A DNA stretch of 64,000 bases from RYN-111 sp963760125. Its GTDB lineage: Bacteria > Actinomycetota > Actinomycetes > Mycobacteriales > SCTD01. A program made the translations under genes and the position numbers. The DNA lies in contig CAVXBV010000008.1 in assembly GCA_963760125.1 (NCBI GenBank), forward strand, positions 62,001 to 126,000. The letters run 5' to 3'. This document shows, piece after piece, positions 34,161 through 42,751 of this stretch. Below the pieces are notes generated by a model. That model had not been told where the DNA came from and did not search any database. It saw only the letters and a list, made by a program, of their open reading frames with translations. How positions within the stretch are numbered: position 1 is the first letter of the stretch; the number at the start of each line of letters is the position of its first letter.

Positions 34161-35203
34161 TTCTCGGCCACGATCTCGAGGGCGATGTCGATGAGCTGGT
34201 CCTCCTGACCCCCGACGAGCTTGCGCTCACCGGCCCGGATGAGCAGCTCGGCGCCGCTGACGTCGTACCTCTTGGAGAGGCGGTCGGCGTGCTTCAGGAA
34301 GCTGGAGTAGACCCCGGCGTAGCCCATGGTGAGCGACAGCCGGTCGAGCAGGCACTCGCCGTCCATGACCGGGCGGACGACGTCCTCCGCTGCATCGATG
34401 ATCTTGCGGACGTCGATGCCGGTCTCGACGCCGAGCTTCGAGCAGACGGCGACGAAGCCCTCGACGGGCGTGTTGCCTGCACCCGCCCCGAAGCGGCGGG
34501 TCGACCCGTCGATCTGCTGCGCGCCCGCGCGGGCGGCGTAGATCGAGTTGCTGATGCCCATGCCGAGGTTCTCGTGGCCGTGGAAGCCGACCTGGGCGTC
34601 GTCGCCGAACTCCGCGACGAGCGCGGCGACGCGGTCGTAGGTCTGCTCCATGATGAGCGCGCCGGCCGAGTCGACGACGTAGACGCACTGGCACCCGGCG
34701 TCGACCATGATGCGTCCCTGGCGGGCGAGCTCCTCCGGCGTCGTCGAGTGGCTCATCATCAAGAAGCCGACGGTCTCGAGGCCGAGCTCACGCGCCAGCC
34801 CGAAGTGCTGGCGCGACACGTCGGCCTCGGTGCAGTGGGTCGCGATGCGGCAGATCTGCCCACCCGCGTCCTGGGCGGCGCGGATGTCGTCCTTGGTCCC
34901 GAGGCCCGGGAGCATGAGGAAGGCGATCTTGGCCCGCTTCGCGGTCTTGACGGCCGCCCGGATGAGGTCGAGCTCGGGGGTGTGGCTGAAGCCGTAGTTG
35001 AACGACGACCCACCGAGCCCGTCGCCGTGCGTCACCTCGATGACCGGGACGCCCGCGTCGTCGAGCGCGGCCACGATGTCCACGACGTGCTCGGTCGTGA
35101 ACTGGTGACGCTTGGCGTGCGAGCCGTCGCGCAGCGACGAGTCGGTGATCCGCAGGTCGAGGGTGTCGCTGTACTTCTTGGTCACGGTCTCGGGAAGCGG
35201 CAT
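34157..35203 (-). CDS. hsaF: 4-hydroxy-2-oxovalerate (4-hydroxy-2-oxohexanoate) aldolase HsaF
   Basis: A 348-residue DRE-TIM aldolase with the catalytic RDGSHA motif (R25, D26), the metal-binding HGHENLGMG segment and the GVETGIDVRKIIDAAEDVVRP region typical of BphI/HsaF. It cleaves the hydroxy-oxo acid from ring A to pyruvate and propanal and channels the aldehyde to HsaG. One base separates it from hsaG, as usual for this channelling pair. Confidence 0.94.
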   Translation of the reverse strand: MPLPETVTKKYSDTLDLRITDSSLRDGSHAKRHQFTTEHVVDIVAALDDAGVPVIEVTHGDGLGGSSFNYGFSHTPELDLIRAAVKTAKRAKIAFLMLPGLGTKDDIRAAQDAGGQICRIATHCTEADVSRQHFGLARELGLETVGFLMMSHSTTPEELARQGRIMVDAGCQCVYVVDSAGALIMEQTYDRVAALVAEFGDDAQVGFHGHENLGMGISNSIYAARAGAQQIDGSTRRFGAGAGNTPVEGFVAVCSKLGVETGIDVRKIIDAAEDVVRPVMDGECLLDRLSLTMGYAGVYSSFLKHADRLSKRYDVSGAELLIRAGERKLVGGQEDQLIDIALEIVAEK

Positions 35204-35204
35204 C

Positions 35205-36113
35205 TCAGGCTCCGGTCACGGTCGTGGAGAGGCGGGCAGCGGCGAGGACGTCACCGACGCGGGCAGCAGCGGCGGTCATGATGTCGAGGTTCCCGGCGTA
35301 CGGCGGGAAGAAGTCCCCGGCCCCCTCGACCTCCAGGAAGACGGCCACGCGGGCCATCCCCCCGTTGATGTCGGAGGGGTCGTCGAACTGCGGCTCCCGG
35401 GCGCGGTAGCCGGGCACGTACTCCTGCACGTCCTTGACCCGCTGCTCGATCGCCGCCGCGATGGCGTTGCGGTCAGCGTCCTCGGGGATCGAGCAGAACA
35501 CCGTGTTGCGCATGAGCGGCGGCGGATCCGCCGGGTTGAGGATGATGATCGCCTTTCCCCGCTCGGCCTTGCCGACGACCTCGATGCCCCGAGCGGTCGT
35601 GCGCGTGAACTCGTCGATGTTGTTGCGGGTGCCCGGCCCGGCGGACAGCGACGACACGGAGGCGACGATCTCGGCGTACTTCACGGGCACGACGCTGCTG
35701 ATGGCGTGGACCATCGGGATGGTGGCCTGACCGCCGCAGGTGACCAGGTTGAGGTCGTCGGCGTCGATGTTCTCCATGAGGTTGGCCGCGGGCACGCAGT
35801 ACGGCCCGATCGCCGCAGGCGTCAGGTCGATCGCCTTGATGCCGGCCTCGCGGTAGCGCGGGGCGTTGTCGCGGTAGACGTACGCGCTGGTGGCCTCGAA
35901 CAGGAAGTCCGGGGTCTCGGGCTGCGCGAGCAGCCAGTCGACGCCCTCGTGGGAGGCCTCGAGGCCGTGGTCCTTGGCCCGCTTGAGGCCCTCGGAGTCG
36001 GGATCCACGCCGATCATCCAGCGCGGCTCGATGTGCTCCGAGCGCAGCAGCTTGTACATGAGGTCGGTACCGATGTTGCCGGACCCGACGATCGCGGCGG
36101 TGAGCTTGGGCAT
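35205..36113 (-). CDS. hsaG: Acylating acetaldehyde/propanal dehydrogenase HsaG
   Basis: The 302-residue protein has the NAD motif GSGNIGTDL (10-18) and catalytic Cys126 in VTCGGQATIPMVHA. It converts propanal (from HsaF) to propionyl-CoA with NAD and CoA and is the partner of the aldolase. Length and motifs match BphJ/HsaG (Rv3535c). It is preceded by hsaE with a 24-bp gap that contains AAGGAG. Confidence 0.94.
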   Translation of the reverse strand: MPKLTAAIVGSGNIGTDLMYKLLRSEHIEPRWMIGVDPDSEGLKRAKDHGLEASHEGVDWLLAQPETPDFLFEATSAYVYRDNAPRYREAGIKAIDLTPAAIGPYCVPAANLMENIDADDLNLVTCGGQATIPMVHAISSVVPVKYAEIVASVSSLSAGPGTRNNIDEFTRTTARGIEVVGKAERGKAIIILNPADPPPLMRNTVFCSIPEDADRNAIAAAIEQRVKDVQEYVPGYRAREPQFDDPSDINGGMARVAVFLEVEGAGDFFPPYAGNLDIMTAAAARVGDVLAAARLSTTVTGA

Positions 36114-36137
36114 GTGCGCTCCTTGGGGAGGGGGCTG

Positions 36138-36926
36138 TTAGGAGAACGAGAGGGAGACGGAGCCGAGACCGGCGAAGGTCGCGACCACGTCGTCACCGGG
36201 CTTGACGTCGTAGGCGCGGGTGCAGGAACCGGGCAGGACGACGTGACCCGCCTGCAGCCGCACGCCGAAGGAGGCGACCTTGTTGGCGAGCCAGGCGACC
36301 GCGATGGTGGGGTCGCCGAGGACGGCGCCCGAGGTGCCGGCGGCGACCCGCTCGCCGTTGATGTCGAGGGTCGCCTCGATGGCAGCCAGGTCGAGCTCGT
36401 CGGGCTTGACGCGCTGGGCGCCGAGGATCACCCCGCACGAGGAGGCGTTGTCGGCGATGGTGTCGGCCAGCCCGATCTTCCAGTCCGCGATGCGGCTGTC
36501 GATCAGCTCGATGGCCGGCGCGATGAAGTCGGTGCAGCGCAGCACGTCCTCGACCGTGCAGCCCTCGCCGGGCAGGTCGTCGCCGAGCACGAACCCGACC
36601 TCCACCTCGACGCGGGGCAGCAGGAAGCGGCCCGTGGGGATGGGTGCGTCCTCGGTGTAGACCATGTCCGAGAGCAGGTGGCCGTAGTCGGGCTCGTCGA
36701 CGCCCATCATCTCCTGCATCGCCTTGGAGGACAGGCCGACCTTGTGCCCGTAGACCGTCGCTCCGGCCGCGAGTCGCCGGCGGATGTTGAGCAGGGCGAT
36801 CTCGTAGCTGTCGATCACATCGATCGCGGGCCAGGTCTGCACCAGGGGCGGGATCGCCGCCTGCGTCTGCTCGGCGATGCGCAGCGCCTCAGCGGCGTCG
36901 CGCCGCTCGGTGTCGGTCAGTGCCAT
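36138..36926 (-). CDS. hsaE: 2-hydroxypentadienoate (HHD) hydratase HsaE
   Basis: A 262-residue member of the fumarylacetoacetase-like hydratase family, with VYGHKVGLSSKAMQEMMGVDEPDYGHL and the acidic metal-binding RVEVEVGFVLGDDL segment. It hydrates 2-hydroxyhexa-2,4-dienoate to 4-hydroxy-2-oxohexanoate. ATG at 36926 lies one base after the hsaB stop behind GGGGAG; the longer frame upstream is a shadow of hsaB. Confidence 0.92.
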   Translation of the reverse strand: MALTDTERRDAAEALRIAEQTQAAIPPLVQTWPAIDVIDSYEIALLNIRRRLAAGATVYGHKVGLSSKAMQEMMGVDEPDYGHLLSDMVYTEDAPIPTGRFLLPRVEVEVGFVLGDDLPGEGCTVEDVLRCTDFIAPAIELIDSRIADWKIGLADTIADNASSCGVILGAQRVKPDELDLAAIEATLDINGERVAAGTSGAVLGDPTIAVAWLANKVASFGVRLQAGHVVLPGSCTRAYDVKPGDDVVATFAGLGSVSLSFS

Positions 36927-36927
36927 G

Positions 36928-37416
36928 TCACTCCCCTGCCAGTCCGAACTGTCCCTTGAAGAACAGCAGCGGTCCCACCTCGCGGTGCGTGACCAACCGC
37001 TGGACCCGACCGATGACCACGTCGTGGTCACCAGCAGCATGCACCTGCTCGACCGTGCAGTGCACCGTCGCCAGAACGTGGTGCAGCGACGGCCCCCACG
37101 GAGTCGGCTCCCAGTCGAGGCCGGCGAACTTGTCTCCACCACTGGTGGCGAAGGCCTTGCACAGGTCGGTCTGGTCCTCGGCGAGGACGTTGACGCTGAA
37201 CGCGCCCGCGGCGCGCAGGCGCGGCCACGTCGTGGACGTGTGCGCCGGGCAGAACAGCACGAGCGGCGGCTCCAGCGACACCGACGTGAACGACTGGCAG
37301 GCGAAGCCCACCGGCGTCCCCGCGTCGTCGCCGGTGATGATCGTGACGCCGCTCGCGAAGTGCCCCATGACCCGGCGCATCTCGCTCGCCTCCACGACGT
37401 GGTCCACCGAGGTCAC
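36928..37416 (-). CDS. hsaB: Flavin reductase component of 3-HSA hydroxylase (HsaB)
   Basis: The 162-residue flavin reductase-like protein has MRRVMGHFASGVTIIT at the N-terminus, CQSFTSVSLEPPLVLFC and FSVNVLAEDQTDLCKAFA. It supplies reduced flavin to HsaA. The GTG at 37416 is chosen because it overlaps the hsaC stop as GTGA and gives the usual N-terminus; a start at 37434 would add six residues. Confidence 0.92.
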   Translation of the reverse strand: MTSVDHVVEASEMRRVMGHFASGVTIITGDDAGTPVGFACQSFTSVSLEPPLVLFCPAHTSTTWPRLRAAGAFSVNVLAEDQTDLCKAFATSGGDKFAGLDWEPTPWGPSLHHVLATVHCTVEQVHAAGDHDVVIGRVQRLVTHREVGPLLFFKGQFGLAGE

Positions 37417-38315
37417 CCCGCTCCGCCACCCCATCGGTGGCCCCAGATGGAGTCCGCCGTGATGTCCTCAGCGGTGTAGCCGTTCTCGTCCACGCGCAAC
37501 CCGTCGAACCCGAGCTCGATGTCGAACCCGCTGGGCGTCGCGACGTAGAACGAGACCATCTTGTCGTTCGTGTGCCGACCGAGGGTGGAGGAGAGAGGGA
37601 ACTTCCGCTTGTGCATCCGGTCCAGGGCCATGCCCACGTGGTCCAGGGTGGAGACCTCCACCATGAAGTGGATGATCCCGTTGTCCTGGTGCCAGGGCGC
37701 CAGGGCCAGCGCGTGGTGCCGCTCGTTGCAGGACAGGAACCGCAGGAACGTCGGGACACCCGGCTCCGCGCCCGGCATGCCCGGGGGCAGCTTGAACGCG
37801 CCGCGGCTGCGGAAGCCCAGGACCTGCGTGTAGAAGTCGTACGACGCCTCGGCGTCGCGGGTCGGCAGCACCACGTGACCCAGGCCCTGGGCGCCGGTGA
37901 CGAAGGTCGCCCCGTGCGGGGTCAGCAGCGTGTCGTGGACCAGCGCGGCGCCGTGGTAGACCTCGACCGCCGTCCCCGCAGGGTCCTCGGTGAACACGAC
38001 CTCCTGCACCCGGCGCTCGTCGGCCTCGTCGTAGGAGCCGTGCTTCACCGGCGCACCGGCGTCCTCCAGCTGCCGCACGACCTGGCGGAACGCCTCGCGG
38101 TCGCGCACCTCCCAGCCGACGGCGACCAGACGGTCGGCCTGTCCCGGGTGGACGACGACGCGGGCCGGTCGGTCGTCGATGCGCAGGTAGAGCGCCGCGG
38201 GGTCGGGTCCGGAGCCGATCGCCATGCCGAGCACGTCGACCGCGAGCTCGCGCCAGCGCTCGATGTCGGTGGTCTCGACCACCAGGTATCCCAAGCTGTG
38301 CACCGAAGCGCCCAT
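37413..38315 (-). CDS. hsaC: 3,4-DHSA extradiol dioxygenase HsaC
   Basis: A 300-residue two-domain type I extradiol dioxygenase. The Fe(II) ligands are visible as His147 (GLGHVVLPT), His216 (IIHFMVEV) and Glu267 (FDIELGF). It cleaves the catecholic ring A of 3,4-DHSA in the meta position. ATGA overlap with hsaA, GTGA overlap with hsaB. Length matches HsaC (Rv3568c). Confidence 0.95.
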   Translation of the reverse strand: MGASVHSLGYLVVETTDIERWRELAVDVLGMAIGSGPDPAALYLRIDDRPARVVVHPGQADRLVAVGWEVRDREAFRQVVRQLEDAGAPVKHGSYDEADERRVQEVVFTEDPAGTAVEVYHGAALVHDTLLTPHGATFVTGAQGLGHVVLPTRDAEASYDFYTQVLGFRSRGAFKLPPGMPGAEPGVPTFLRFLSCNERHHALALAPWHQDNGIIHFMVEVSTLDHVGMALDRMHKRKFPLSSTLGRHTNDKMVSFYVATPSGFDIELGFDGLRVDENGYTAEDITADSIWGHRWGGGAG

Positions 38316-39493
38316 CAGACCATCGCCTCCTCTGTCGGCAGCCCGAAGGCTCCCTTGCCGTAGAGCGCCAACCAGCGCTCTGTGTCATTTGCCGCGTGGA
38401 CCGAGGCGGCCCCCGCGTCTCGCCAGGCCCGTTCGATCGGGTTGCCGCTGCGCAGGCTGTGACCCCCGCTGTTCTTGAACAGCAGGGAGACCGCCTCGAC
38501 CGCCCGCTCGGCGCCCATCACCTGGTCCCGTCGGGCCCGCAGCCGCAGCTCCATCGGGATCTCCTCGCCGGCGCAGACGTAGCGCATCTGCTCGTCGAGG
38601 TTGCGTTCGAGCTGCAGCCACGAGGCGTCGATGTCCGAAGCGGCACGGGCCACGCGCACGTGCGCGAAGGCGTCACCGGCGACGTTCTGACCGCCGTACG
38701 ACATGCGCACGCGCTCGCGCATGCGGTGGACGTGGGCGTCGTACGCGCCCGTGGCGATGCCCAGCAGGGGGGTCGTGATCGTGTAGCTGAAGACGGTGCC
38801 GAACGGCAGCTTGTACAGCGGCGCGGTGTTCTCCGCGTGGCCGGGGCAGTCCAGCGCACCGACGTCGTGGAAGGACAGCGTCCGGTGCGCGGGGACGAAG
38901 CACCGGTCGAGGAGGACGTCGTTGCTGCCGGTCCCCCGGAGGCCCACCACGTCCCACACGTCCTCGATGGTGTAGTCGCTGCGCGGCACCAAGATGGTGA
39001 GGAAGTCCGTCGGGCTCCCGTCCGGACCAACCACGAGGGCGCCGAGGAGGACCCAGGAGCAGTGCGCCGAGCCGGAGGAGAACGACCACCGGCCGGTCGC
39101 CTCGTAGCCGCCGTCGACCGGCGTGAGCCGACCCGTGGGGGCGTAGGAGGACGCCACGAGCGCGTTCGGGTCAGCACCCCAGACGTCGCGCTGCGCCGCG
39201 TCGCCGAACAGGGCCAGCTGCCACGGGTGGACCCCCACGATCGACGCGACCCAGCCGGTCGAGCCCTCGGCGGCCGCGATCGCCCGCACGACCTCGTAGA
39301 ACTCGACCGGGTCCGCTTCCAGGCCACCCCACCGCTTCGGCTGCAGCATGCGGAACACCCCGGCGTGGGTCAGCTCGGCCATGCTCTCCACGGGGACCTG
39401 CCTGGCCCGCTCGCACGCGTCGGCGCGCTCGGCGATCGCCGGCAGGAGGTCGGCGACAGCCGCGAGGACCTTGTTGGTCATGGTGCTGGTCAC
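38315..39493 (-). CDS. hsaA: 3-HSA 4-hydroxylase, oxygenase component (HsaA)
   Basis: The 392-residue flavin-dependent monooxygenase has the acyl-CoA dehydrogenase fold: FRMLQPKRWGGLEADPVEFYEVVRAIA, GSTGWVASIVGVHPWQLALF, SSGSAHCSWVLLGALV and the C-terminal NSGGHSLRSGNPIERAWRDAGAA. It matches HsaA (Rv3570c) in length and motifs and hydroxylates 3-HSA at C4 with FMNH2 from HsaB. GTG at 39493 is preceded by CAGGAAG; an internal ATG at 39481 is a weaker alternative. First gene of the hsaA-C-B-E-G-F-D operon. Confidence 0.94.
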   Translation of the reverse strand: MTSTMTNKVLAAVADLLPAIAERADACERARQVPVESMAELTHAGVFRMLQPKRWGGLEADPVEFYEVVRAIAAAEGSTGWVASIVGVHPWQLALFGDAAQRDVWGADPNALVASSYAPTGRLTPVDGGYEATGRWSFSSGSAHCSWVLLGALVVGPDGSPTDFLTILVPRSDYTIEDVWDVVGLRGTGSNDVLLDRCFVPAHRTLSFHDVGALDCPGHAENTAPLYKLPFGTVFSYTITTPLLGIATGAYDAHVHRMRERVRMSYGGQNVAGDAFAHVRVARAASDIDASWLQLERNLDEQMRYVCAGEEIPMELRLRARRDQVMGAERAVEAVSLLFKNSGGHSLRSGNPIERAWRDAGAASVHAANDTERWLALYGKGAFGLPTEEAMV

Positions 39494-39595
39494 CCCACTT
39501 CCTGCTGCATCCACCTGCGACGGTCGTGACCCGACGCTACGGCGACCCCGACGGGATGACGAGTCACGGGTCCCGCTCACCGGGATGGAGCAGAC

Positions 39596-39609
39596 GAGAA
39601 CGTGTTGCA
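39596..39609. promoter_or_regulatory. KstR operator between hsaA and the divergent SDR gene
   Basis: GAGAACGTGTTGCA has 7 of the 8 fixed bases of TnnAACnnGTTnnA. It lies 103 bp upstream of hsaA and 48 bp upstream of the SDR at 39657, so it can control both directions. Confidence 0.75.
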
Positions 39610-39656
39610 GAACCTGCGCTAGCGTCCAGCCTCCCGTCCGTCGTGAGGAGCAAGCC

Positions 39657-40454
39657 GTGGTGTTGGAGAAGTTCCGCCTGGACGGCAAGGTCGCCGTCAT
39701 CACCGGGGCGGGTCGCGGGATCGGCGCCGCGAGCGCCCTCGCTCTCGCCGAGGCCGGCGCAGACGTGGTGCTGTCGGCGCGTACCGAGGACCAGCTGCAA
39801 GCGGTCGCCGAGCAGGTCGTCGCCCTCGGACGTCGGGCGCACATCGTCCCCGCCGACGCGATGGACCTCGACGCCGTGGCAGCCCTGGCCGGGAGTGCGG
39901 TGGAGGCGTTCGGCCGGCTCGACGTCGTGGTGAACAACGTGGGCGGCTCGATGCCCAAGGAGTTCCTCAAGACCAACACGAAGTTCCTCGAAGACGCCTT
40001 CCACTTCAACGTCTCCACGGCCCATGCGCTGACCCGCGCAGCCCTCCCGCACCTGCTCAAGGACGGCGGGTCGGTCGTCAACATCTCCAGCATCATGGGT
40101 CGCGTACCGGGGCGGGGATTCGTCGCGTACGGCACGGCCAAGGCGGCGCTCGCCCACTGGACCCGACTCACCGCCGCGGACCTGTCACCTCGCGTCCGCG
40201 TCAACGCGATCGCGGTGGGCTCGATCGCCACCAGCGCGCTCCAGATCGTCACCGAGACCGACTCGCTGCGCGAGGCGATGGAGGCGGCCACTCCGCTCCG
40301 CCGCATCGGCGACCCCGACGAGATCGCCGCCACGGTGCTCTTCCTCGCGAGCCCCGCGGGCGGGTACGTCACGGGCAAGGTGTTCGAGGTGGACGGCGGG
40401 CTCGAGCAGCCCAACCTCGACATGGGCATGCCGGACCTCGGGGAGACGCTGTGA
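39657..40454 (+). CDS. SDR-family oxidoreductase divergent from hsaA
   Basis: A 265-residue SDR with TGAGRGIG (16-23), NNVG in VVVNNVGGS and YGTAK in FVAYGTAKAALAHW. The EVDGGLEQPNLDMGMPDL tail is a short extension. Two adjacent GTG codons could start it; 39657 has GAGGAG at the better distance. Substrate is likely a steroid alcohol or a hydroxyacyl-CoA, inferred from the KstR box. Ends in a GTGA overlap with the DapB-like gene. Confidence 0.83.
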   Translation: MVLEKFRLDGKVAVITGAGRGIGAASALALAEAGADVVLSARTEDQLQAVAEQVVALGRRAHIVPADAMDLDAVAALAGSAVEAFGRLDVVVNNVGGSMPKEFLKTNTKFLEDAFHFNVSTAHALTRAALPHLLKDGGSVVNISSIMGRVPGRGFVAYGTAKAALAHWTRLTAADLSPRVRVNAIAVGSIATSALQIVTETDSLREAMEAATPLRRIGDPDEIAATVLFLASPAGGYVTGKVFEVDGGLEQPNLDMGMPDLGETL

Positions 40455-41521
40455 GCAAGACCTACCGGGTCGTCGCCTGGTCCACCGGAAACGTCGGACG
40501 GCACGCCCTCGCCGGGATCGACGCCCGACCTGATCTTGAGCTCGTCGGCGTGTGGGTCTCCAACCCGGACAAGGCCGGCAAGGACGCGGGACAGCTCGCG
40601 GGCCTCGGTCGCGACCTCGGGGTGCTCGCGACCAACGACGTCGACGAGATCCTCGCGCTGCAGCCCGACTGCATCGTCAACACCGCGATGGCCGACCACC
40701 GCCTGGTCGAGGCGATCGAGGACCTCGAGAAGCTCCTGCGCGCCGGCATCAACGTGGTCGCGAGCGGGCCGGTGTTCTTGCAGTACCCGAGCGGTCCCGC
40801 TGCGGGTATGGCCGACGGCGTGCGCAAGGCCGCGGAGGACGCCGGCGTCTCGCTGTTCGTCAACGGCGTCGACCCCGGCTGGGCCAACGACGCGATGCCC
40901 CTGGTGCTCACCGGCATCAGCGAGCGCATCGACGAGGTCCGCTGCGTCGAGGTCCTGAACTACAACACCTACGACCAGTGGATGATCCTGCACGACGTCA
41001 TGGGCTTCGGGCGTCAGCTCGACGACATCCCGATGCTGCTGCAGCCCGGCATCCTGTCCATGGCGTGGGGCAGCGTGGTGCACCAGCTCGCTGCCGGTCT
41101 CGACGTCGAGCTCGACGAGGTCGTCGAGTGGTACGAGCGCGAGATCGCCGACGAGACCTTCGACGTGGACAGCGGAACCATCGAGCAGGGCACGGTCGCG
41201 GCGCTGCACTTCGAGGTACGCGGCATGCGCAACGGCCGCGCCGTCATCGTGCTGGAGCACGTCACGCGGTTGCACGACGACCTGGGCAAGACGTGGCCCC
41301 AGCCGGCTGGAAAGGGTTGCTACCGCGTCGTCGTGACGGGCGAGCCCAACTACACGCTCGACCTGCAGCTGATGGGCAGCGACGGCGACCACAACACCGG
41401 CGGCCTCAAGGCCACGGCGATGCGCCTGGTCAACGCCGTTCCCGCCGTGGTCGAGGCTCGGCCCGGGCTGGTCACGGCCCTGGACCTGCCCCTGATCACC
41501 GGTCGCGGCCTGGTCAGCTGA
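40451..41521 (+). CDS. DapB-like NAD(P)H-dependent oxidoreductase, second copy
   Basis: The 356-residue protein opens with VVAWSTGNVGRHALAGI and has NGVDPGWANDAMPLVLTGI and the EVLNYNTYDQWMILHDVMGFG segment. It is a clear homologue of the protein at 27854-28903, sharing the V-G-x-D-P-G-W-x-N-D core. In this copy the first glycine pair of the Rossmann loop reads STGNVG. GTGA-coupled to the SDR under the KstR box; ends 8 bp inside the convergent lipase gene. Reaction unknown. Confidence 0.8.
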   Translation: MSKTYRVVAWSTGNVGRHALAGIDARPDLELVGVWVSNPDKAGKDAGQLAGLGRDLGVLATNDVDEILALQPDCIVNTAMADHRLVEAIEDLEKLLRAGINVVASGPVFLQYPSGPAAGMADGVRKAAEDAGVSLFVNGVDPGWANDAMPLVLTGISERIDEVRCVEVLNYNTYDQWMILHDVMGFGRQLDDIPMLLQPGILSMAWGSVVHQLAAGLDVELDEVVEWYEREIADETFDVDSGTIEQGTVAALHFEVRGMRNGRAVIVLEHVTRLHDDLGKTWPQPAGKGCYRVVVTGEPNYTLDLQLMGSDGDHNTGGLKATAMRLVNAVPAVVEARPGLVTALDLPLITGRGLVS

Positions 41522-42722
41522 TCCGCCGCGCGCGCAGCAGCTCGCAGAACCTGCCCACCGCTCTGACCACGTGGTCGGAGCGAACGGACGGGAAGACGTC
41601 AAAGGCGTGCTCGGTGCCGGGCAGCTCGAGGTAGAGGACCGGCTGGGTCGACACCTCTCGCAGGCGTCGTACGAGCTCGCGGGCCTCCTCGACGGGCGCG
41701 AGCGTGTCGTTCCGGCCGTGGATGACGAAGATCGGCGGGGCGTCCTTCGCCTGAGCGATCGGTGAGGCCGCCTCGTAGACCGCCCGGTCGTGGGTTTTCA
41801 TGACGACCTTGGCGAGCAGCCGGTTCTCCCGCTGCCGGCCCCACTTGCTGTCGAGGTCGTTGGCCAGGTCGTACACGCCGTAGTACGGCACGCAGCCCTG
41901 CACGGAGGTGTCGGCGTCCTCGAAACCCGGCTGCCACTCCGGCTCGTTCTGCGTGAGCGCCAGCAGGGCTGCCAGGTGTCCGCCGGCCGAACCTCCGGTG
42001 ACGACGACGAAACCCGGGTCGGCGCCGTACTGCTCGCCGTGCTCGCGCACCCAGGCGAGGGCCTGCTTCACGTCGTAGAGGTGCGCGGGCCAGGTGGCTT
42101 TCGGGGAGAGCCGGTAGTTCGGGGCGAAGCAGACCCACCCCTTGCGCGCCAGGTGCAGCATCAGCGGCCGGCCCTGCTCCCGCTTGTCGCCGATGACCCA
42201 CGCGCCGCCGTGAACCTGCAGCAGCGTCGGGCACGCCGTCGGATGGTCGGTGCGGCGGTAGACGTCGAGCACCTGGCGGGGACCGTCGCCGTAGGCCACG
42301 TCCACCGTCCGCTCGACGTCAGGGTGACTGAAGGCCATCGGCACGAAGAACCGTCGCAGACCGCGGACGACGTACGGCTCGGGCTCGTCGGGCTCCGGCC
42401 ACTCAGCGAGGGCAGCGTCCGCCACGGCGGCAGCCTGCTCGGCTTGCAGCACCATCCGACCGAGCACGAGCACGTTCACGACGACAAGCGCGAGCCCTAG
42501 CCACCCCACGCCCTGGAGCGCCCCGAACGCTGCGAGGACGGCGGCGACCACGATCATGAGCACGAGCAGCTGCGGTGCGAGCTCGACCGTCAACCAGGCC
42601 GCGAAAAAGGACGGGACGAGCAACGGGGTCCATCGCGTGGGCCGCAGTCCGTTGGCGACGAGGAGCAATCCGAGCACTGCCAGGACGAGCAAGGTGACGG
42701 CCACCGGCAGATTGTCGTACAC
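41514..42722 (-). CDS. Membrane-anchored alpha/beta hydrolase (HSL/LipC-like esterase)
   Basis: A 402-residue protein with three hydrophobic segments at the N-terminus (about 8-24, 35-67 and 73-90), then a hormone-sensitive-lipase-type domain: oxyanion HGGAW (171-175), nucleophile Ser245 in GGSAGGH, acid in GRNDTLAP and base in GTEHAF. It resembles mycobacterial LipC (Rv0220), which also neighbours a WS/DGAT gene. A role in hydrolysing steryl or acyl esters is possible. It diverges from the WS/DGAT gene across 29 bp. Confidence 0.82.
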   Translation of the reverse strand: MYDNLPVAVTLLVLAVLGLLLVANGLRPTRWTPLLVPSFFAAWLTVELAPQLLVLMIVVAAVLAAFGALQGVGWLGLALVVVNVLVLGRMVLQAEQAAAVADAALAEWPEPDEPEPYVVRGLRRFFVPMAFSHPDVERTVDVAYGDGPRQVLDVYRRTDHPTACPTLLQVHGGAWVIGDKREQGRPLMLHLARKGWVCFAPNYRLSPKATWPAHLYDVKQALAWVREHGEQYGADPGFVVVTGGSAGGHLAALLALTQNEPEWQPGFEDADTSVQGCVPYYGVYDLANDLDSKWGRQRENRLLAKVVMKTHDRAVYEAASPIAQAKDAPPIFVIHGRNDTLAPVEEARELVRRLREVSTQPVLYLELPGTEHAFDVFPSVRSDHVVRAVGRFCELLRARRIS

Positions 42723-42751
42723 ACGCCGTCCCCGTTCCCTACTGTGTCGAT

